DNA from: Candidatus Fermentibacterota bacterium
Lineage (GTDB): Bacteria > JAFGKV01
NCBI GenBank assembly: GCA_016928395.1
Contig: JAFGKV010000155.1
Location: forward strand, 1-35,507
Length of the DNA: 35,507 bases
Direction of reading: 5' to 3'
Shown piece after piece: positions 1 to 9,037 of the stretch; the first letter of the stretch is position 1, and each line of letters starts with the position of its first letter. Made by a program: the position numbers and the translations under genes. The notes under the pieces are model-generated. The model saw nothing but the letters and a program-made list of their open reading frames with translations, ran no database searches and had not been told where the DNA came from.

Positions 1-240
1 GAGGGCAGGGGCTTCGGTATCGGTATCGCTATCGCCATCGAGAGGCGTACATCGAGTACGAGTGCGTGGATGTACTCTCAAACGAGTTTTGAGTTCTGAG
101 TTCATGGCTGATTGGCTGCTGTCGACTGGAGACTGGTTCCGGTATCGCCATCGAATCGACGAGCCGGGTATTCGAGTACATGTACGCGTAGGGGAGCCTC
201 ACTTGTCCGCTCAAACAAGGGTTGGGGCCGGGCCTCCTTC
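1..240. repeat. Intergenic ATCG-periodic repeat, copy 1; no gene in 1-349
   Basis: No convincing coding sequence is seen in the first 349 bases. The stretch holds a hexamer-periodic run (TATCGG/TATCGC) at about 13-40 and again at about 140-165, runs of GAGTACGAGTGCG type, and the block TGTACTCTCAAAC at 71-83. A partly similar CTCAAACAAGGGTT block lies near 208. The same building blocks recur at 12.7-12.9 kb and 16.4-16.5 kb and, inverted, at 7.26-7.35 kb, so this is one member of a dispersed intergenic family. Short open frames here are low-complexity artefacts. Confidence 0.6.
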
Positions 241-349
241 ACTTCTTCACCTCACAGAGTCCGCTATTCCGGAGGCCCTGAGCGAAGTCGAGAGGCGTGA
301 CATCCCCGTTTCTGATTTCGGAATTCGTGCGTCGAATCTCCAGCCCCTC

Positions 350-628
350 CTACTCCCTCTCGGGCCACGGCCTTCCTAAAGGGTTCGCCAAGAGACGCTC
401 TTTGCAGGCCGGACAGACCAGGTAACTTCGACGACAGTGAACGTCGGCGACCACAATCTCCTCGGGCAGAGCTCCACGGCAATGGGCTACGTCTGCCATC
501 GCCTGGGCAATACCATCCCAGGGGCCGGCGACGAGTTCGTCATTCACCCGGGCAACCACCCACATCCACACCAGGTAGGCGACGTCATCAGGCCCAATCG
601 CCCGATCGCAGCGGTCACACCTGCTCAT
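350..628 (-). CDS. Small CxxC/CxxC protein coupled to rhomboid gene
   Basis: This is a 92-residue protein of unknown function. It has an N-terminal CDRC pair (residues 4-7) and a C-terminal CPAC pair, the usual layout of a small zinc ribbon or zinc-binding knuckle. No signal peptide or membrane segment is seen, so it is probably cytoplasmic. Its ATG overlaps the TGA of the upstream rhomboid gene as ATGA, and a GAGGAAAGA Shine-Dalgarno lies inside the rhomboid 3' end, which points to translational coupling. The two products may work together, but that is inference from coupling only. No catalytic motif is visible; it could be a zinc-stabilised adaptor. Confidence 0.65.
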   Translation of the reverse strand: MSRCDRCDRAIGPDDVAYLVWMWVVARVNDELVAGPWDGIAQAMADVAHCRGALPEEIVVADVHCRRSYLVCPACKERLLANPLGRPWPERE

Positions 629-1284
629 TCTTTCCTCCTCCAGCGCTCGGCCGCAATGCAGCCGACAATGAATCCGCCCAAGTGCGCGAAGATGGCCACC
701 GCTGTCTCACCGGCCATCAGCGCGGCGACTGCGTGAAACACGACCCATACGCCGATGAACGCACCCGCAGGAACATCGACTGTTGATAGGAAGATGATCA
801 GGACAAGCAATGATCTGATCCGGCCCTTGGGAAACAGGCAGAGGTAGGCACCCAAGACGCCGGCTACGGCGCCGGATGCTCCGATTGCGGGAATCAGGGA
901 GTCCGGGTTGGTGTACGCGTGAGCCACCATGCCGACGACGCCCGAAGCGATGTAGAGGCTCAAGAAACGCCCTCGGCCCAGGCGGTACTCGACGCCGGGG
1001 CCAAAGACCCAGAGGTAGAGCATGTTGCCGGCCAGGTGAATGAGGCCCCCATGGAGGAAGATTGCCGCAATGAGAGTCAGGCCGGGGTGAAGACGCGATG
1101 CTACCTCCAGCGACCGGCCACGGGCGATCTCCCAGGGGATGACGCCTCCTTGCCAGACGCTGCGGTGCATGCCCATTGCCAATTGGACCACGAATGCCCC
1201 GGCATTCATGCCGACTATCATGGCGAGGACCGGCGAACGCGTTCGAGGCTTGTGCACATCACGTATGGGGAGAAGCACAACCAT
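625..1284 (-). CDS. Rhomboid family intramembrane serine protease
   Basis: This 219-residue polytopic membrane protein has the rhomboid signatures in order: HLAGNM (His83 and Asn87, oxyanion region), GASGA with the nucleophile Ser137, and AHLGG with catalytic His201. Six or so hydrophobic segments match the basic bacterial rhomboid fold. The family cleaves transmembrane helices of substrate proteins within the membrane; the substrate here is unknown. The N-terminus (VVLLPIRDVHKPRTRSP) is typical of the GlpG-unrelated 'LPIRD' bacterial subgroup. The ATG at 1284 sits directly on a GAGGG; a GTG two codons downstream has better Shine-Dalgarno spacing and could be the real start. The gene runs divergently from the nucleotidyltransferase gene and is coupled to the small CxxC gene. 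Confidence 0.93.
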   Translation of the reverse strand: MVVLLPIRDVHKPRTRSPVLAMIVGMNAGAFVVQLAMGMHRSVWQGGVIPWEIARGRSLEVASRLHPGLTLIAAIFLHGGLIHLAGNMLYLWVFGPGVEYRLGRGRFLSLYIASGVVGMVAHAYTNPDSLIPAIGASGAVAGVLGAYLCLFPKGRIRSLLVLIIFLSTVDVPAGAFIGVWVVFHAVAALMAGETAVAIFAHLGGFIVGCIAAERWRRKE

Positions 1285-1349
1285 CCCTCTGCTTGACGCG
1301 TGTGGCCGACATGACTATCCTCGATTCCCAGTCAGCCCAAGGAGCCCCT

Positions 1350-2645
1350 GTGAACGCAACAAACGCACTCACGAGCGAAGAGCAACTCGTCCTGGCGGCA
1401 GTCGGCGCCGGTATATCAGCCGAACACCAGGAAACGGTCAACCACACGCTGGAACAGGGTGTGGTATGGCGCGGCGTGCAATTCCTCGCGGAACGAAACA
1501 ATGCCGGTTCGTTTCTGCACCGGGCATTGCGCAATGTACCCGGCGAACTCGTCCCTGAGCAAGTCCAGACGAAGTTCCGCCAGATCTACTTGGCGACGTT
1601 TCAGAGAAACCAGGAGTTTGCCCACGTAATCTCCCATCTCAGTGAGACTTTCGGCCGGGCGGATACCAGGGCGGTCTTTCTTCGAGGGCTGGTACTGGCG
1701 GAACGCGTCTACGGCAACCCCTCGCTCCGCCGATTCGCCGATATCGATGTACTCGTACAGAGAGACGATGTTCCCCGGGCACTCCTGGCCCTGGAGGGCG
1801 CGGGGGGCGTTCCTCGCAGGGGTACGCTGAGCAACGGCTATTACTACCGGAACCACTTCCATCTGGAACGCGTCATGGGCAATGGGCAAGGATCCACGGT
1901 GGAGCTTCACTGGAACCTGGATCACCGCTACACCCTCTTCACCATCGACGTGGCGGGTCTGATCGATCGCTCACTTTCAGCCCAAGTCGGCTCCGCGTGC
2001 GTGCAGGTACTTTCGCCTGTTGACGACATCCTAGGCCTGTGTCTTCATGCGGTGAAGCATTGCCCCGCAATCCGGCACTTCCCGTCCTCTCCGCTTCTGC
2101 CGCGGCGTATCCTCCTGGACGGATGGCTGACCCAGCTTGTCGATGTCGCCATGGCCTTGCGATGGTACACGACGCTGGATTGGGACCTCGTGGTGGCATC
2201 AGCCAGGTCATGGGGCGCGGAAGCTTCGGCGTCTGGGGCATTCACCGCGGTGCAGTCCATTCTGGGCATATCGCCACCAGAACCGGTGCTGCAGCAACTT
2301 CGAATGGCCGCCAAGCCGGCTCGCTTCGGCCGAAGCTTGGTGAGAGCCTTTGTCGATCCGGCCACGACGCTCCAACCTCTGGATCAGCGGAGGCCGCTTA
2401 CCAGGCTCATCCTGACCAGATGGCGGTTTCAGGAAGATGCGGTATTCCACCCGGTTCGATTGCTGGATCTTCTGAACTACTTTGCCCCCAGCCGTCAGGA
2501 CTTGGCTCGATGGTTCGGCAAACCGCGCCTCCGCCCCTTCTGGTGGTGGTGGGCACGACATGCGGCCGTCAGTAGCCTGCGCTTGCTCGCGGGGCTCGTG
2601 GATCTTGTGGCAAGCCGTCTCGCCGTCACGGTCAGGAACCGCTAA
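1350..2645 (+). CDS. Nucleotidyltransferase family protein (NTP_transf_5-like)
   Basis: The protein is about 431 residues and belongs to the uncharacterised nucleotidyltransferase family seen in exopolysaccharide and peptide clusters. The key motif is RRFADIDVLV, with the metal-binding Asp pair at residues 131 and 133, followed by VELHWNLDHRY. Both are characteristic of the family, which is thought to transfer a nucleotidyl group to an unknown acceptor. The C-terminal third is rich in Arg and Trp and lacks a clear domain. I chose the GTG at 1350 because AAGGAG lies five bases upstream; an in-frame ATG at 1311 lacks a Shine-Dalgarno and would add 13 residues. No partner gene in the window reveals its substrate. 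Confidence 0.8.
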   Translation: MNATNALTSEEQLVLAAVGAGISAEHQETVNHTLEQGVVWRGVQFLAERNNAGSFLHRALRNVPGELVPEQVQTKFRQIYLATFQRNQEFAHVISHLSETFGRADTRAVFLRGLVLAERVYGNPSLRRFADIDVLVQRDDVPRALLALEGAGGVPRRGTLSNGYYYRNHFHLERVMGNGQGSTVELHWNLDHRYTLFTIDVAGLIDRSLSAQVGSACVQVLSPVDDILGLCLHAVKHCPAIRHFPSSPLLPRRILLDGWLTQLVDVAMALRWYTTLDWDLVVASARSWGAEASASGAFTAVQSILGISPPEPVLQQLRMAAKPARFGRSLVRAFVDPATTLQPLDQRRPLTRLILTRWRFQEDAVFHPVRLLDLLNYFAPSRQDLARWFGKPRLRPFWWWWARHAAVSSLRLLAGLVDLVASRLAVTVRNR

Positions 2646-3111
2646 CGCAAATCTGCCTGCCACGCCGGATGGTTCGAAGGATTCGGGGTCAGGCTTCAAG
2701 CTTCGGCCGGCCTCCGACGGCATGCGTCCTACGGGCTCTCGATGGGGCCAGAGTACGCCGCGGGGCGACGCGTAGGAGCGACGGCCTCCGCGACTGGTTC
2801 ATGTCCCTTTCGTGACAGGAGGTCGGGAGGGACTCGGCCGGACTATGAACGCTGGTACGATGGTAAGGTCTCGAGTCAAGGCAGCCCGCTCGAGCAACTA
2901 TTCTAAATATAGAATAGTCTAGATCGCACGCCCCTGAGCCACGCGTGAGCGTGCTTCGATGGGGCCGGAGCCCCTATGTGATTAACTCTCTTGTCCAGTA
3001 GCTAGCCATGCAATCAACGCAGAGAGACCGCCGCTGCCGGGGGGCTGTCTGGCCTCGCCACGATTACGGATCGATGCGCAAAGCGCGATCGCCAGCCCAG
3101 CGCCAGCGTCG
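2646..3111. other. Gene-free stretch between convergent genes
   Basis: This 466-base stretch lies downstream of both flanking genes, which converge on it. No coding sequence is supported. The only clear structure is a perfect palindrome at 2897-2918, listed separately. No T-run hairpin that would make a convincing terminator was found. Confidence 0.5.
2897..2918. promoter_or_regulatory. Palindrome ACTATTCTA-N4-TAGAATAGT, copy 1
   Basis: This is a perfect inverted repeat with 9-base arms around AATA, AT-rich in a GC-rich setting. A near-identical palindrome (CTATTCTA...TAGAATAG) occurs at 29354-29375. A repeated symmetrical AT-rich site is typical of a dimeric repressor operator, for example of the ArsR or Fur/PerR type, but no adjacent gene start explains this copy. 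It could also be part of a small dispersed element. Confidence 0.45.
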
Positions 3112-4014
3112 TCACGAAGCGCTGCTCCCCTCCCACGCAGGGCTTCGTGTGTGGAGCGTCAAATAGAATCCCTCGACCTTACGGCGGAGGAGCTTCCCCG
3201 CAGATCGAAGTTGCCACGAGCTGGGGAACTCGATCTCATCCTTGCGGAGGTGCAACGCGCCGGAGCGACCCTTGCCTTTCTTGTTGTACCCCATGGCCAT
3301 CGCATATCGAACGTCATCCAGCCGGAACAGGGCAAGGCTGTTGACCGTCATATCGTCCACCGACCCGCCCAGCAGTCGATCGATGAACGCATCAATGTCG
3401 ATGCCGATCCTCCCCTCATGCACAGCCCAGACATAGCAGTCATCCAGGGCAAAAGACCCCCGACCCCGCTCGGTAATCACCACCCGGCCCACATGCCACT
3501 CCACAAGCTCGATCCTCCGGTGTATCAGGACAGAGCCCGGATGATAGCCCAGAAGTGAATACGGGGCCGGCACCTTGCCGTCGCGGGTCAACCAGAATGA
3601 GACAATCCGCGTGTCCGGCGACGGCCCCTGCCCTCTTCCCATCCTCTCCAACAGCTTCAGAGGGATCAGCGTCGACCGCCTTGATTGTGCCGTCACGCGC
3701 CGTATGTCGTCTCCCTCCAAAGTATCGAGGATGTCGTCGCGCAGAAGACCGACCAAGAACGACAGCACGGGATCACGCACGTCGGCCGCGGGCTCGACAC
3801 GCAGGGCCGGGGCTTCCTCGGTGTCGCAGGCCGTTGACTCCTGCGCGGCGGGCTCGAGAGGAATTTCGTTCGTCGCCCATGCTCCCGAATGCGGCAGGCC
3901 ACCGCCAAGAAGGCTTGTCAGCGCCAGTCCGAGAAGGCAACCCCCACGACAGCATCCGCCCTGCCACGAGAGGCGTCGCCGCACGCCTTGTTCGGATGCG
4001 TTCCGGGTTCTCAC
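3112..4014 (-). CDS. Hypothetical exported protein
   Basis: The product is about 300 residues and I do not recognise its family. The N-terminus has an Arg-rich stretch (about residues 12-14) followed by a hydrophobic segment and Ala-Trp-Ala, which resembles a signal peptide and suggests export. The remainder is soluble, with a stretch near residues 75-110 (DPVLSFLVGLLRDDILDTLEGDD) and a central beta-rich part. The start is GTG at 4014, with GAGGAG nine bases upstream. The gene stands alone and converges on the nucleotidyltransferase gene across an empty intergenic region. No catalytic motif is apparent. Confidence 0.65.
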   Translation of the reverse strand: MRTRNASEQGVRRRLSWQGGCCRGGCLLGLALTSLLGGGLPHSGAWATNEIPLEPAAQESTACDTEEAPALRVEPAADVRDPVLSFLVGLLRDDILDTLEGDDIRRVTAQSRRSTLIPLKLLERMGRGQGPSPDTRIVSFWLTRDGKVPAPYSLLGYHPGSVLIHRRIELVEWHVGRVVITERGRGSFALDDCYVWAVHEGRIGIDIDAFIDRLLGGSVDDMTVNSLALFRLDDVRYAMAMGYNKKGKGRSGALHLRKDEIEFPSSWQLRSAGKLLRRKVEGFYLTLHTRSPAWEGSSAS

Positions 4015-4401
4015 GACGGGATGCTCCTCGTCGGCGGTCGCGCCACAACCTCACGTTCCCTTGCCATGATCACACGCCTCAATCCTGCCGTTGTGCGCCT
4101 GAGGCTCATTAGGATTCCTGTTGCCCGGCACGTTGAAAGACACAGCGAGAATGCTGGGCACCAAGGCACACGACGGGCCCGAATTTGTCAACACGCCGGC
4201 GCAGCGACCGCCATGGTGACCGCGCGCGGAGAGCGCGCTCGAGCGCTGGCGCGGCCCTCTGTTCCGGGGCGACCGGTGTTCCACGTTTGACGATTGACGC
4301 GCTATGTTCGACCTTCTGCCCCAAACAGCAGGCTTTGCCTGCGCGGTTGCCCCAACACACCCAGGCGATGCGTGCGCGCCTCGCCAACACGGGAGGAACG
4401 T
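4015..4401. other. Divergent intergenic region
   Basis: This 387-base spacer lies between the divergent exported-protein and nitroreductase genes and must hold both promoters. It contains a small GC palindrome (AGCGC-GCTCGA-GCGCT, 4232-4247). No clear -35/-10 pair and no gene could be supported. Confidence 0.4.
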
Positions 4402-4929
4402 ATGGATTTCTACGAAGTAGTACGGCGTCGACGAAGTGTCAGGTCATTCCTGCCGCGGGACGTATCAGACGAGAAAGTGCGCCGGATCATCGCAACCGGG
4501 CTCGCGGCCCAGTCGGCGAAGAACCGACAGCCCTGGCGTTTTATCGTGGTACGGGATGCTGCTGCCAAGAAGGCCCTAGCCAAGGCGGCCAAGAACCAGC
4601 ACTTCATCGCCGAGGCGCCCGTGGTGCTTGCCGCCTGCGCAGTAGATACCGACTATGTGATGACCTGCGGGCAGCCCGCCTACACGGTCGATGTGAGCAT
4701 TGCTGTTGACCATATCACCCTGGCTGCCGTAGTGGAAGGCTTGAGTTCTTGCTGGATCGGGGCCTTCCATGAGGATAAGGCCAAGGAGGTGCTGGGTGTT
4801 CCAGACACTGCGCGTATTGTGGCATTGTTGCCCATGGGCTATGCCGCATCCAGCCCTGAGCCGACGTCCCGGGGGTCGTTCGAAGACCGGGTGGCAAAGG
4901 ACACGTGGCCCGAAGCCTGGAATGCGTGA
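4402..4929 (+). CDS. Nitroreductase family protein
   Basis: This is a 175-residue FMN-dependent nitroreductase-fold protein. The N-terminal VVRRRRSVRSFLPRDV is the classical phosphate/FMN-binding start, AAQSAKNRQPWRFIVV is the conserved family block, and VDHITLAAVVEGLSSCWIGAF matches the dimer/flavin segment. Such enzymes use NAD(P)H to reduce nitro groups, quinones or enones, and the physiological substrate cannot be read from sequence. The start is the ATG at 4402, preceded by GGGAGG at good distance; an in-frame upstream extension lacks family similarity. The gene ends 70 bases before the spermidine-synthase-like gene and may be cotranscribed with it. Confidence 0.9.
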   Translation: MDFYEVVRRRRSVRSFLPRDVSDEKVRRIIATGLAAQSAKNRQPWRFIVVRDAAAKKALAKAAKNQHFIAEAPVVLAACAVDTDYVMTCGQPAYTVDVSIAVDHITLAAVVEGLSSCWIGAFHEDKAKEVLGVPDTARIVALLPMGYAASSPEPTSRGSFEDRVAKDTWPEAWNA

Positions 4930-4999
4930 CGCTGACACGGCAGCGCCCGGCGGCGTAGCCCGCGTGTGCCGCCGGGCGATCTGACCACCTTGTGAGACC

Positions 5000-7171
5000 A
5001 TGACCACCACCACCGTCAGCGGGACCCAGGGGAATCTCCCACCTGCGGGGGTCACCCGGATCGGCCTGAGGGCCTATCTGTTCGCGGCCGGGCTCGGCGT
5101 CTTCACTTTGGGCACCCAGGTTATCGTGGCGCGGGAGCTCCTTGCCACCTTCTCGGGTACGGAGCTCGTGCTGGCGTTCTTCTACGCGATTTGGCTGGCC
5201 AGCTTTGGCGCTGGCTCGTGGCTGACGCGGCGGCGCGGAGGCTCTGGCACGCTTCTGTTCGCATCGCTAGCCCTGATGGCGCTCCCCCAGTGGTCCATCG
5301 CCGCGCTCCGGCACGCTCCCGGATTGCTGGGCCTCAGCGCCGGCGAAACCCCGCCCCTGTGGGCCGCGTTGGCCAGCCCCCTGATCATAGCGCCCTGGGG
5401 AATCATCGCCGGCATGGTGTTCCCTCTGGGGGCACGGTTTGTCGGCGAACCGCAACGATTAGGCCGTTTCTATGCCGCGGAGGCGCTCGGCGGCCTCGCA
5501 TCAGGCGCGTTCATCTCATTGTGGCTCCTCGAACGGGCAGGCTCGTTCCAGGCCTTGGCGCCCCTCACCGCCTGTTTCGCGCTGGCGGTATGGGCTGTGG
5601 CTCGAGCCGCGTCCCACGGTGGCATCGGCTTCCGGCTGGCCTTCATTGGGATCCTCCTGCACAGCATCGTATGGAGCTGGCAGGGCAACATCCTGGATGC
5701 GGTACGCTGGCACGCGACCGTGGGTGGAGGTTCTCTCGTGTGGAGCGGCGACTCTCGCTACGGCCACCTGACGGTCGGGCAATTCGACGAACGCTTCTCG
5801 TTCTATGTTGACGGCACCCTTGCCTTCTCCTGCCCCGCCGATCCCCTTGAACTCCTGGAAGCAAGAACCTTTCTCCAGTTGCCGGGCGCAATCCGGGCCG
5901 TCGGTGTGGCCAACCATCCCAACCCGCCACTACACGCCGTGCTTCCTCCTACCGCGACCCTCTACGCTGTGCAGGAGGATGCACTCGTGGGTGCGGCGGC
6001 GGCCAGGCTGTGCGACGCCGCGCTCGGCGTCGCTGCCGATCCTCGCGAATGGCTCCGGTCGGTGGAGAACACGCTTGATCTCCTGGTGGTCTATGCGCCC
6101 GAGCCCTTGACGGCCGTGGCGAATCGGTACTCCACGGTAGACTTCTTCCGTGTCGCCGCGAAGGCCCTGGCGCCCGGGGGTGTCCTGGCGCTGTCTGCGC
6201 ATCTTCCCGGGGCGCTGCTCTCGGGCACCCAGGCGACGGTCGCCTCCGGTACTTACCAGGACCTGCGCTCAGCCTTTGCCTCCGTCCTGGCAAGCCCCGG
6301 CCCCGGCGGGTGGTTCTTTGCAGGAGTTGACTCGTCGTTTTCTCTCGCCGAAGTGCGGGGCAGAGCAGCCCTTCGTGACGATGGCGGCCTGTCCGTCGCC
6401 CATGTAGACCTCCTCTTTCCCCCGGCCGAGACCGCGGCCTTGAACGAAGCGTTGTCTTCGTTGCCTGCCCTGCCCTCCAATACCGACCGGCATCCACGAG
6501 CCTACCTGCGACAACTCCAGGTGTGGCTGGAACGATCGGGGATTCCTGCGGCTTCTATCCGGAGGCCCGCCGGCGCGACACCGGCGGTGTGGGTGGTCAT
6601 CATCGCCGGTGCGCTGCTGTGGTCGTGGAGGTCACGAAGGAGTGCGGAATCAGGCGCCACCGGAACCATAGTCACCACAGGGTTTGTGGCATTCGCGGGC
6701 AGCATGCTGGTGCTCTTGGGGTTCCAGCACGCCGTGGGCACGCTCTACGGAAGAATCGCCTTGCTCAACGGGTTGTACATGGCGGGCCTGGCCGTTGGCG
6801 CATGGTCGGGGGCACGGTATGCCATTCGGCTGTGGGTCGGCGATCTCTTTCTGATCGGCGTCTTCTCTGCCTGCGCGGCCGTGCTCCCGTCGATGCATCA
6901 CGCCTTGGCGTACTATGCAGCCTCGATTTCGATTGCCGTCGCGGCCGGATGGCAGTTCGCGGCAGCCGCGGGGGTTGTGGAGCGCCAGGGTCGAGCGCAG
7001 CGGGCAGCAGGGCTGCTGGAAGCGGCAGACCACGCCGGCGCTACCATAGGCAGCATTGCCGGGGGCCTCATCATTCTTCCTCTCTGCGGCTTCGGGGGCG
7101 GCTTCCTCTTGCTGGCGAGTGTCAAGCTGATCTCGGCGGTATCGAGTCTCAGCGCCCGTTCAACCCGCTGA
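5000..7171 (+). CDS. Membrane protein with degenerate spermidine-synthase-like domain
   Basis: The 723-residue protein has a three-part layout: about six membrane helices (1-225), a soluble SpeE-like domain (about 235-500), and a second helix bundle (about 580-720). This is the architecture of the widespread fused MFS/spermidine-synthase family. SpeE hallmarks remain in SRYGHLTVGQFDERFSFYVDG (near residue 253) and in the RYSTVDFFRVAAKALAPGGVLALS segment. The glycine-rich AdoMet-binding loop, however, is replaced by GVANHPNPP near residue 300, and the acidic residue that binds the ribose is not seen. Polyamine synthesis therefore seems unlikely, and a membrane transport or sensing role is possible. 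The start at 5000 has only a weak Shine-Dalgarno. Confidence 0.82.
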   Translation: MTTTTVSGTQGNLPPAGVTRIGLRAYLFAAGLGVFTLGTQVIVARELLATFSGTELVLAFFYAIWLASFGAGSWLTRRRGGSGTLLFASLALMALPQWSIAALRHAPGLLGLSAGETPPLWAALASPLIIAPWGIIAGMVFPLGARFVGEPQRLGRFYAAEALGGLASGAFISLWLLERAGSFQALAPLTACFALAVWAVARAASHGGIGFRLAFIGILLHSIVWSWQGNILDAVRWHATVGGGSLVWSGDSRYGHLTVGQFDERFSFYVDGTLAFSCPADPLELLEARTFLQLPGAIRAVGVANHPNPPLHAVLPPTATLYAVQEDALVGAAAARLCDAALGVAADPREWLRSVENTLDLLVVYAPEPLTAVANRYSTVDFFRVAAKALAPGGVLALSAHLPGALLSGTQATVASGTYQDLRSAFASVLASPGPGGWFFAGVDSSFSLAEVRGRAALRDDGGLSVAHVDLLFPPAETAALNEALSSLPALPSNTDRHPRAYLRQLQVWLERSGIPAASIRRPAGATPAVWVVIIAGALLWSWRSRRSAESGATGTIVTTGFVAFAGSMLVLLGFQHAVGTLYGRIALLNGLYMAGLAVGAWSGARYAIRLWVGDLFLIGVFSACAAVLPSMHHALAYYAASISIAVAAGWQFAAAAGVVERQGRAQRAAGLLEAADHAGATIGSIAGGLIILPLCGFGGGFLLLASVKLISAVSSLSARSTR

Positions 7172-7537
7172 CCTGTCAGGCGGGCACCTCCCGGCGGAGA
7201 ACCTATCCCCCCGCGGTCGCCCCTGAGTATTCGAGAGAGCGCGGGCAGGTCGTACCCATACTCGGATGGCCGGCGTGGCGATTACGACAACGACAACGAT
7301 AGCGATCCAGAGGCGCCGGCGGGCGACCAGGGGCGAGCATGGACAGAGTAGGAGGGCCTTCAGGCCCGACAGGGGTCGCGCACCGCGGCTGAAGCCGGTT
7401 GCCACAGAGAAGCCGTGGCATCGCGCCCGCCCGGCTGCGCGGCAAACTCCCGCCCTCGAAGAATCTGAGTGCGCCCTCGCCGTCAGAGACCCGACTGAAC
7501 CCTGGTGCCCTTTAGTCCCCCTCCCCCCAAGGCCCTG
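7172..7537. repeat. Gene-free stretch with inverted copy of the intergenic repeat
   Basis: No gene is seen in these 366 bases between convergent genes. At about 7262-7345 lies an inverted copy of the ATCG-periodic family. Read on the minus strand it gives GGTCGCCCGCCGG followed by CTATCG/TTGTCG/TAATCG hexamers, the same order as at 12.74-12.82 kb on the plus strand. Confidence 0.55.
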
Positions 7538-8881
7538 TCAGACCTTACGCGGATCGTGTGGTGCATTCCGTTCCGGTGGGTCGAAAGAGAAGACTCCAGA
7601 TGCCTTGCGGTTCATGAAGACCGCCAGAGTGGTGAGGCTGATGAGCGTGGCCAGGGCCGCACCATACGCCCCGAACTGCCGGATCAGGATGATATCAAGG
7701 ACGAGGTTGAGCCCCGCGATGGCGATCCTGGCGCCGAAGACAAAGGAGGGCACACCCGCGGCGTTGATCAGGTTCTGCGCCAGCGCAGTCCAGGGAACCG
7801 TGAGCCCCGTGAGCGACAAAACCGCCAGGAGCGGGCCGGCGGAGGGGTACTTGCCACCGTAGAAAAACCTGACCATGGGGATCGCCACCAGGGCCAGCCC
7901 CACGGCCAACGCCCCGCATGCGGCGGTGGAACCGACAAGCAGCCTTCGGTATACACGCCGGAGTTCCTCCCTCCGCCGCTGCGACCAGAGCCGGCAAAAC
8001 AGTGGGAACAACACCAAAGCCGCCGTGTGGTGGTAGATGTCGAACAACCGCACGAACACCTTGCCGACGCCGTACGCCGCCACTTCGGCAGGCGATCGGA
8101 AGGCGGAGAGGATGACCACATCCACCCGCGTGAACACGACCGCGCTGACACTGGTACCCAACGTATACTTCCCATACTCGTACATGCGCCGGAGCTCACC
8201 TCGCGACACCCTCGGCCCAAAGAACCCCCGTGGTGTCAGGACAGCCGATGCCACGGATGACGAAACCGCGGCCCACACAGTCGCCTGCAGAAGCTGTCCT
8301 GCATGCACCGCACCGGTAGTGAGCGCATGGGCCGCGATGACGCCGATCAAAGTCACATGGTACACGGCATTGATGAGGAATACCTGGCGCGTATGGTGCA
8401 AGGCCTGAAAGATCGCCATTCGAAGCTCGGCCACTGCCCCCAGAAGCACCGCGGCGGCTACGAGCCAGATCAGATCGGGCAGCGGAGGGCACCCCAGAAT
8501 CGCGGCTGCCTGATGCCGGAACCCGATGAGCAGGCCCAACGCAGCCACTTGGAACAGAACCGTCAAGACCGTGCTGCTGCCCACCACGGCGCCCCGCCGC
8601 TCCTCTTCGAAGAAGTGCCGCACCAGAGGCGTGTACCCGAAGTTCCTGGCCAACTGGACGATCATCAGGTAGATGGCCTGCAGCACGAGATAGGCCCCGA
8701 GTTCTCCCTCGGGAGTTGCGCGGAACACCACCAGAATGGCGAAAATGCCGTAGGCGGGAATAAGCAAGCTATTTCCCAGGCCCCAGGCGCCGATCTTCAT
8801 GGTGTCCTGCCGGGCGTTCACCACCGACACTGCTTGTCTCCACCACGAACGGATCGATTTCACGCCAACCTGCCGGTTCAT
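7538..8881 (-). CDS. Polysaccharide/oligosaccharide flippase (MOP superfamily)
   Basis: This roughly 447-residue integral membrane protein has 12-14 predicted hydrophobic segments. It is of the Wzx/RfbX type that flips lipid-linked glycans across the inner membrane. The pattern of paired helices and the GKVFVRLFDIYHHTAALVLFPLF segment fit the polysaccharide-biosynthesis branch of the MOP superfamily. The N-terminus before helix 1 is about 40 residues. The ATG at 8881 is my choice; a TTG at 8914 and an ATG at 8800 with nearby AGGA are alternatives. It runs divergently from alr over about 156 bases. No glycosyltransferase lies next to it, so the exported glycan is unknown. Confidence 0.88.
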   Translation of the reverse strand: MNRQVGVKSIRSWWRQAVSVVNARQDTMKIGAWGLGNSLLIPAYGIFAILVVFRATPEGELGAYLVLQAIYLMIVQLARNFGYTPLVRHFFEEERRGAVVGSSTVLTVLFQVAALGLLIGFRHQAAAILGCPPLPDLIWLVAAAVLLGAVAELRMAIFQALHHTRQVFLINAVYHVTLIGVIAAHALTTGAVHAGQLLQATVWAAVSSSVASAVLTPRGFFGPRVSRGELRRMYEYGKYTLGTSVSAVVFTRVDVVILSAFRSPAEVAAYGVGKVFVRLFDIYHHTAALVLFPLFCRLWSQRRREELRRVYRRLLVGSTAACGALAVGLALVAIPMVRFFYGGKYPSAGPLLAVLSLTGLTVPWTALAQNLINAAGVPSFVFGARIAIAGLNLVLDIILIRQFGAYGAALATLISLTTLAVFMNRKASGVFSFDPPERNAPHDPRKV

Positions 8882-9037
8882 GTTCTCGGGATGCGCTCCA
8901 GCCCTCTCGGGCAAGAGACCTTTGGCGAAGGAAGGTAGCCACCGCTTCGCGGCCCGGCAACGACCCGCATCGGTTGACGCGCCCGGTTTCGCGCCTTGGT
9001 TGACTCCCCCCTGTATGCACAGAGAAAGGCCGTCGTG

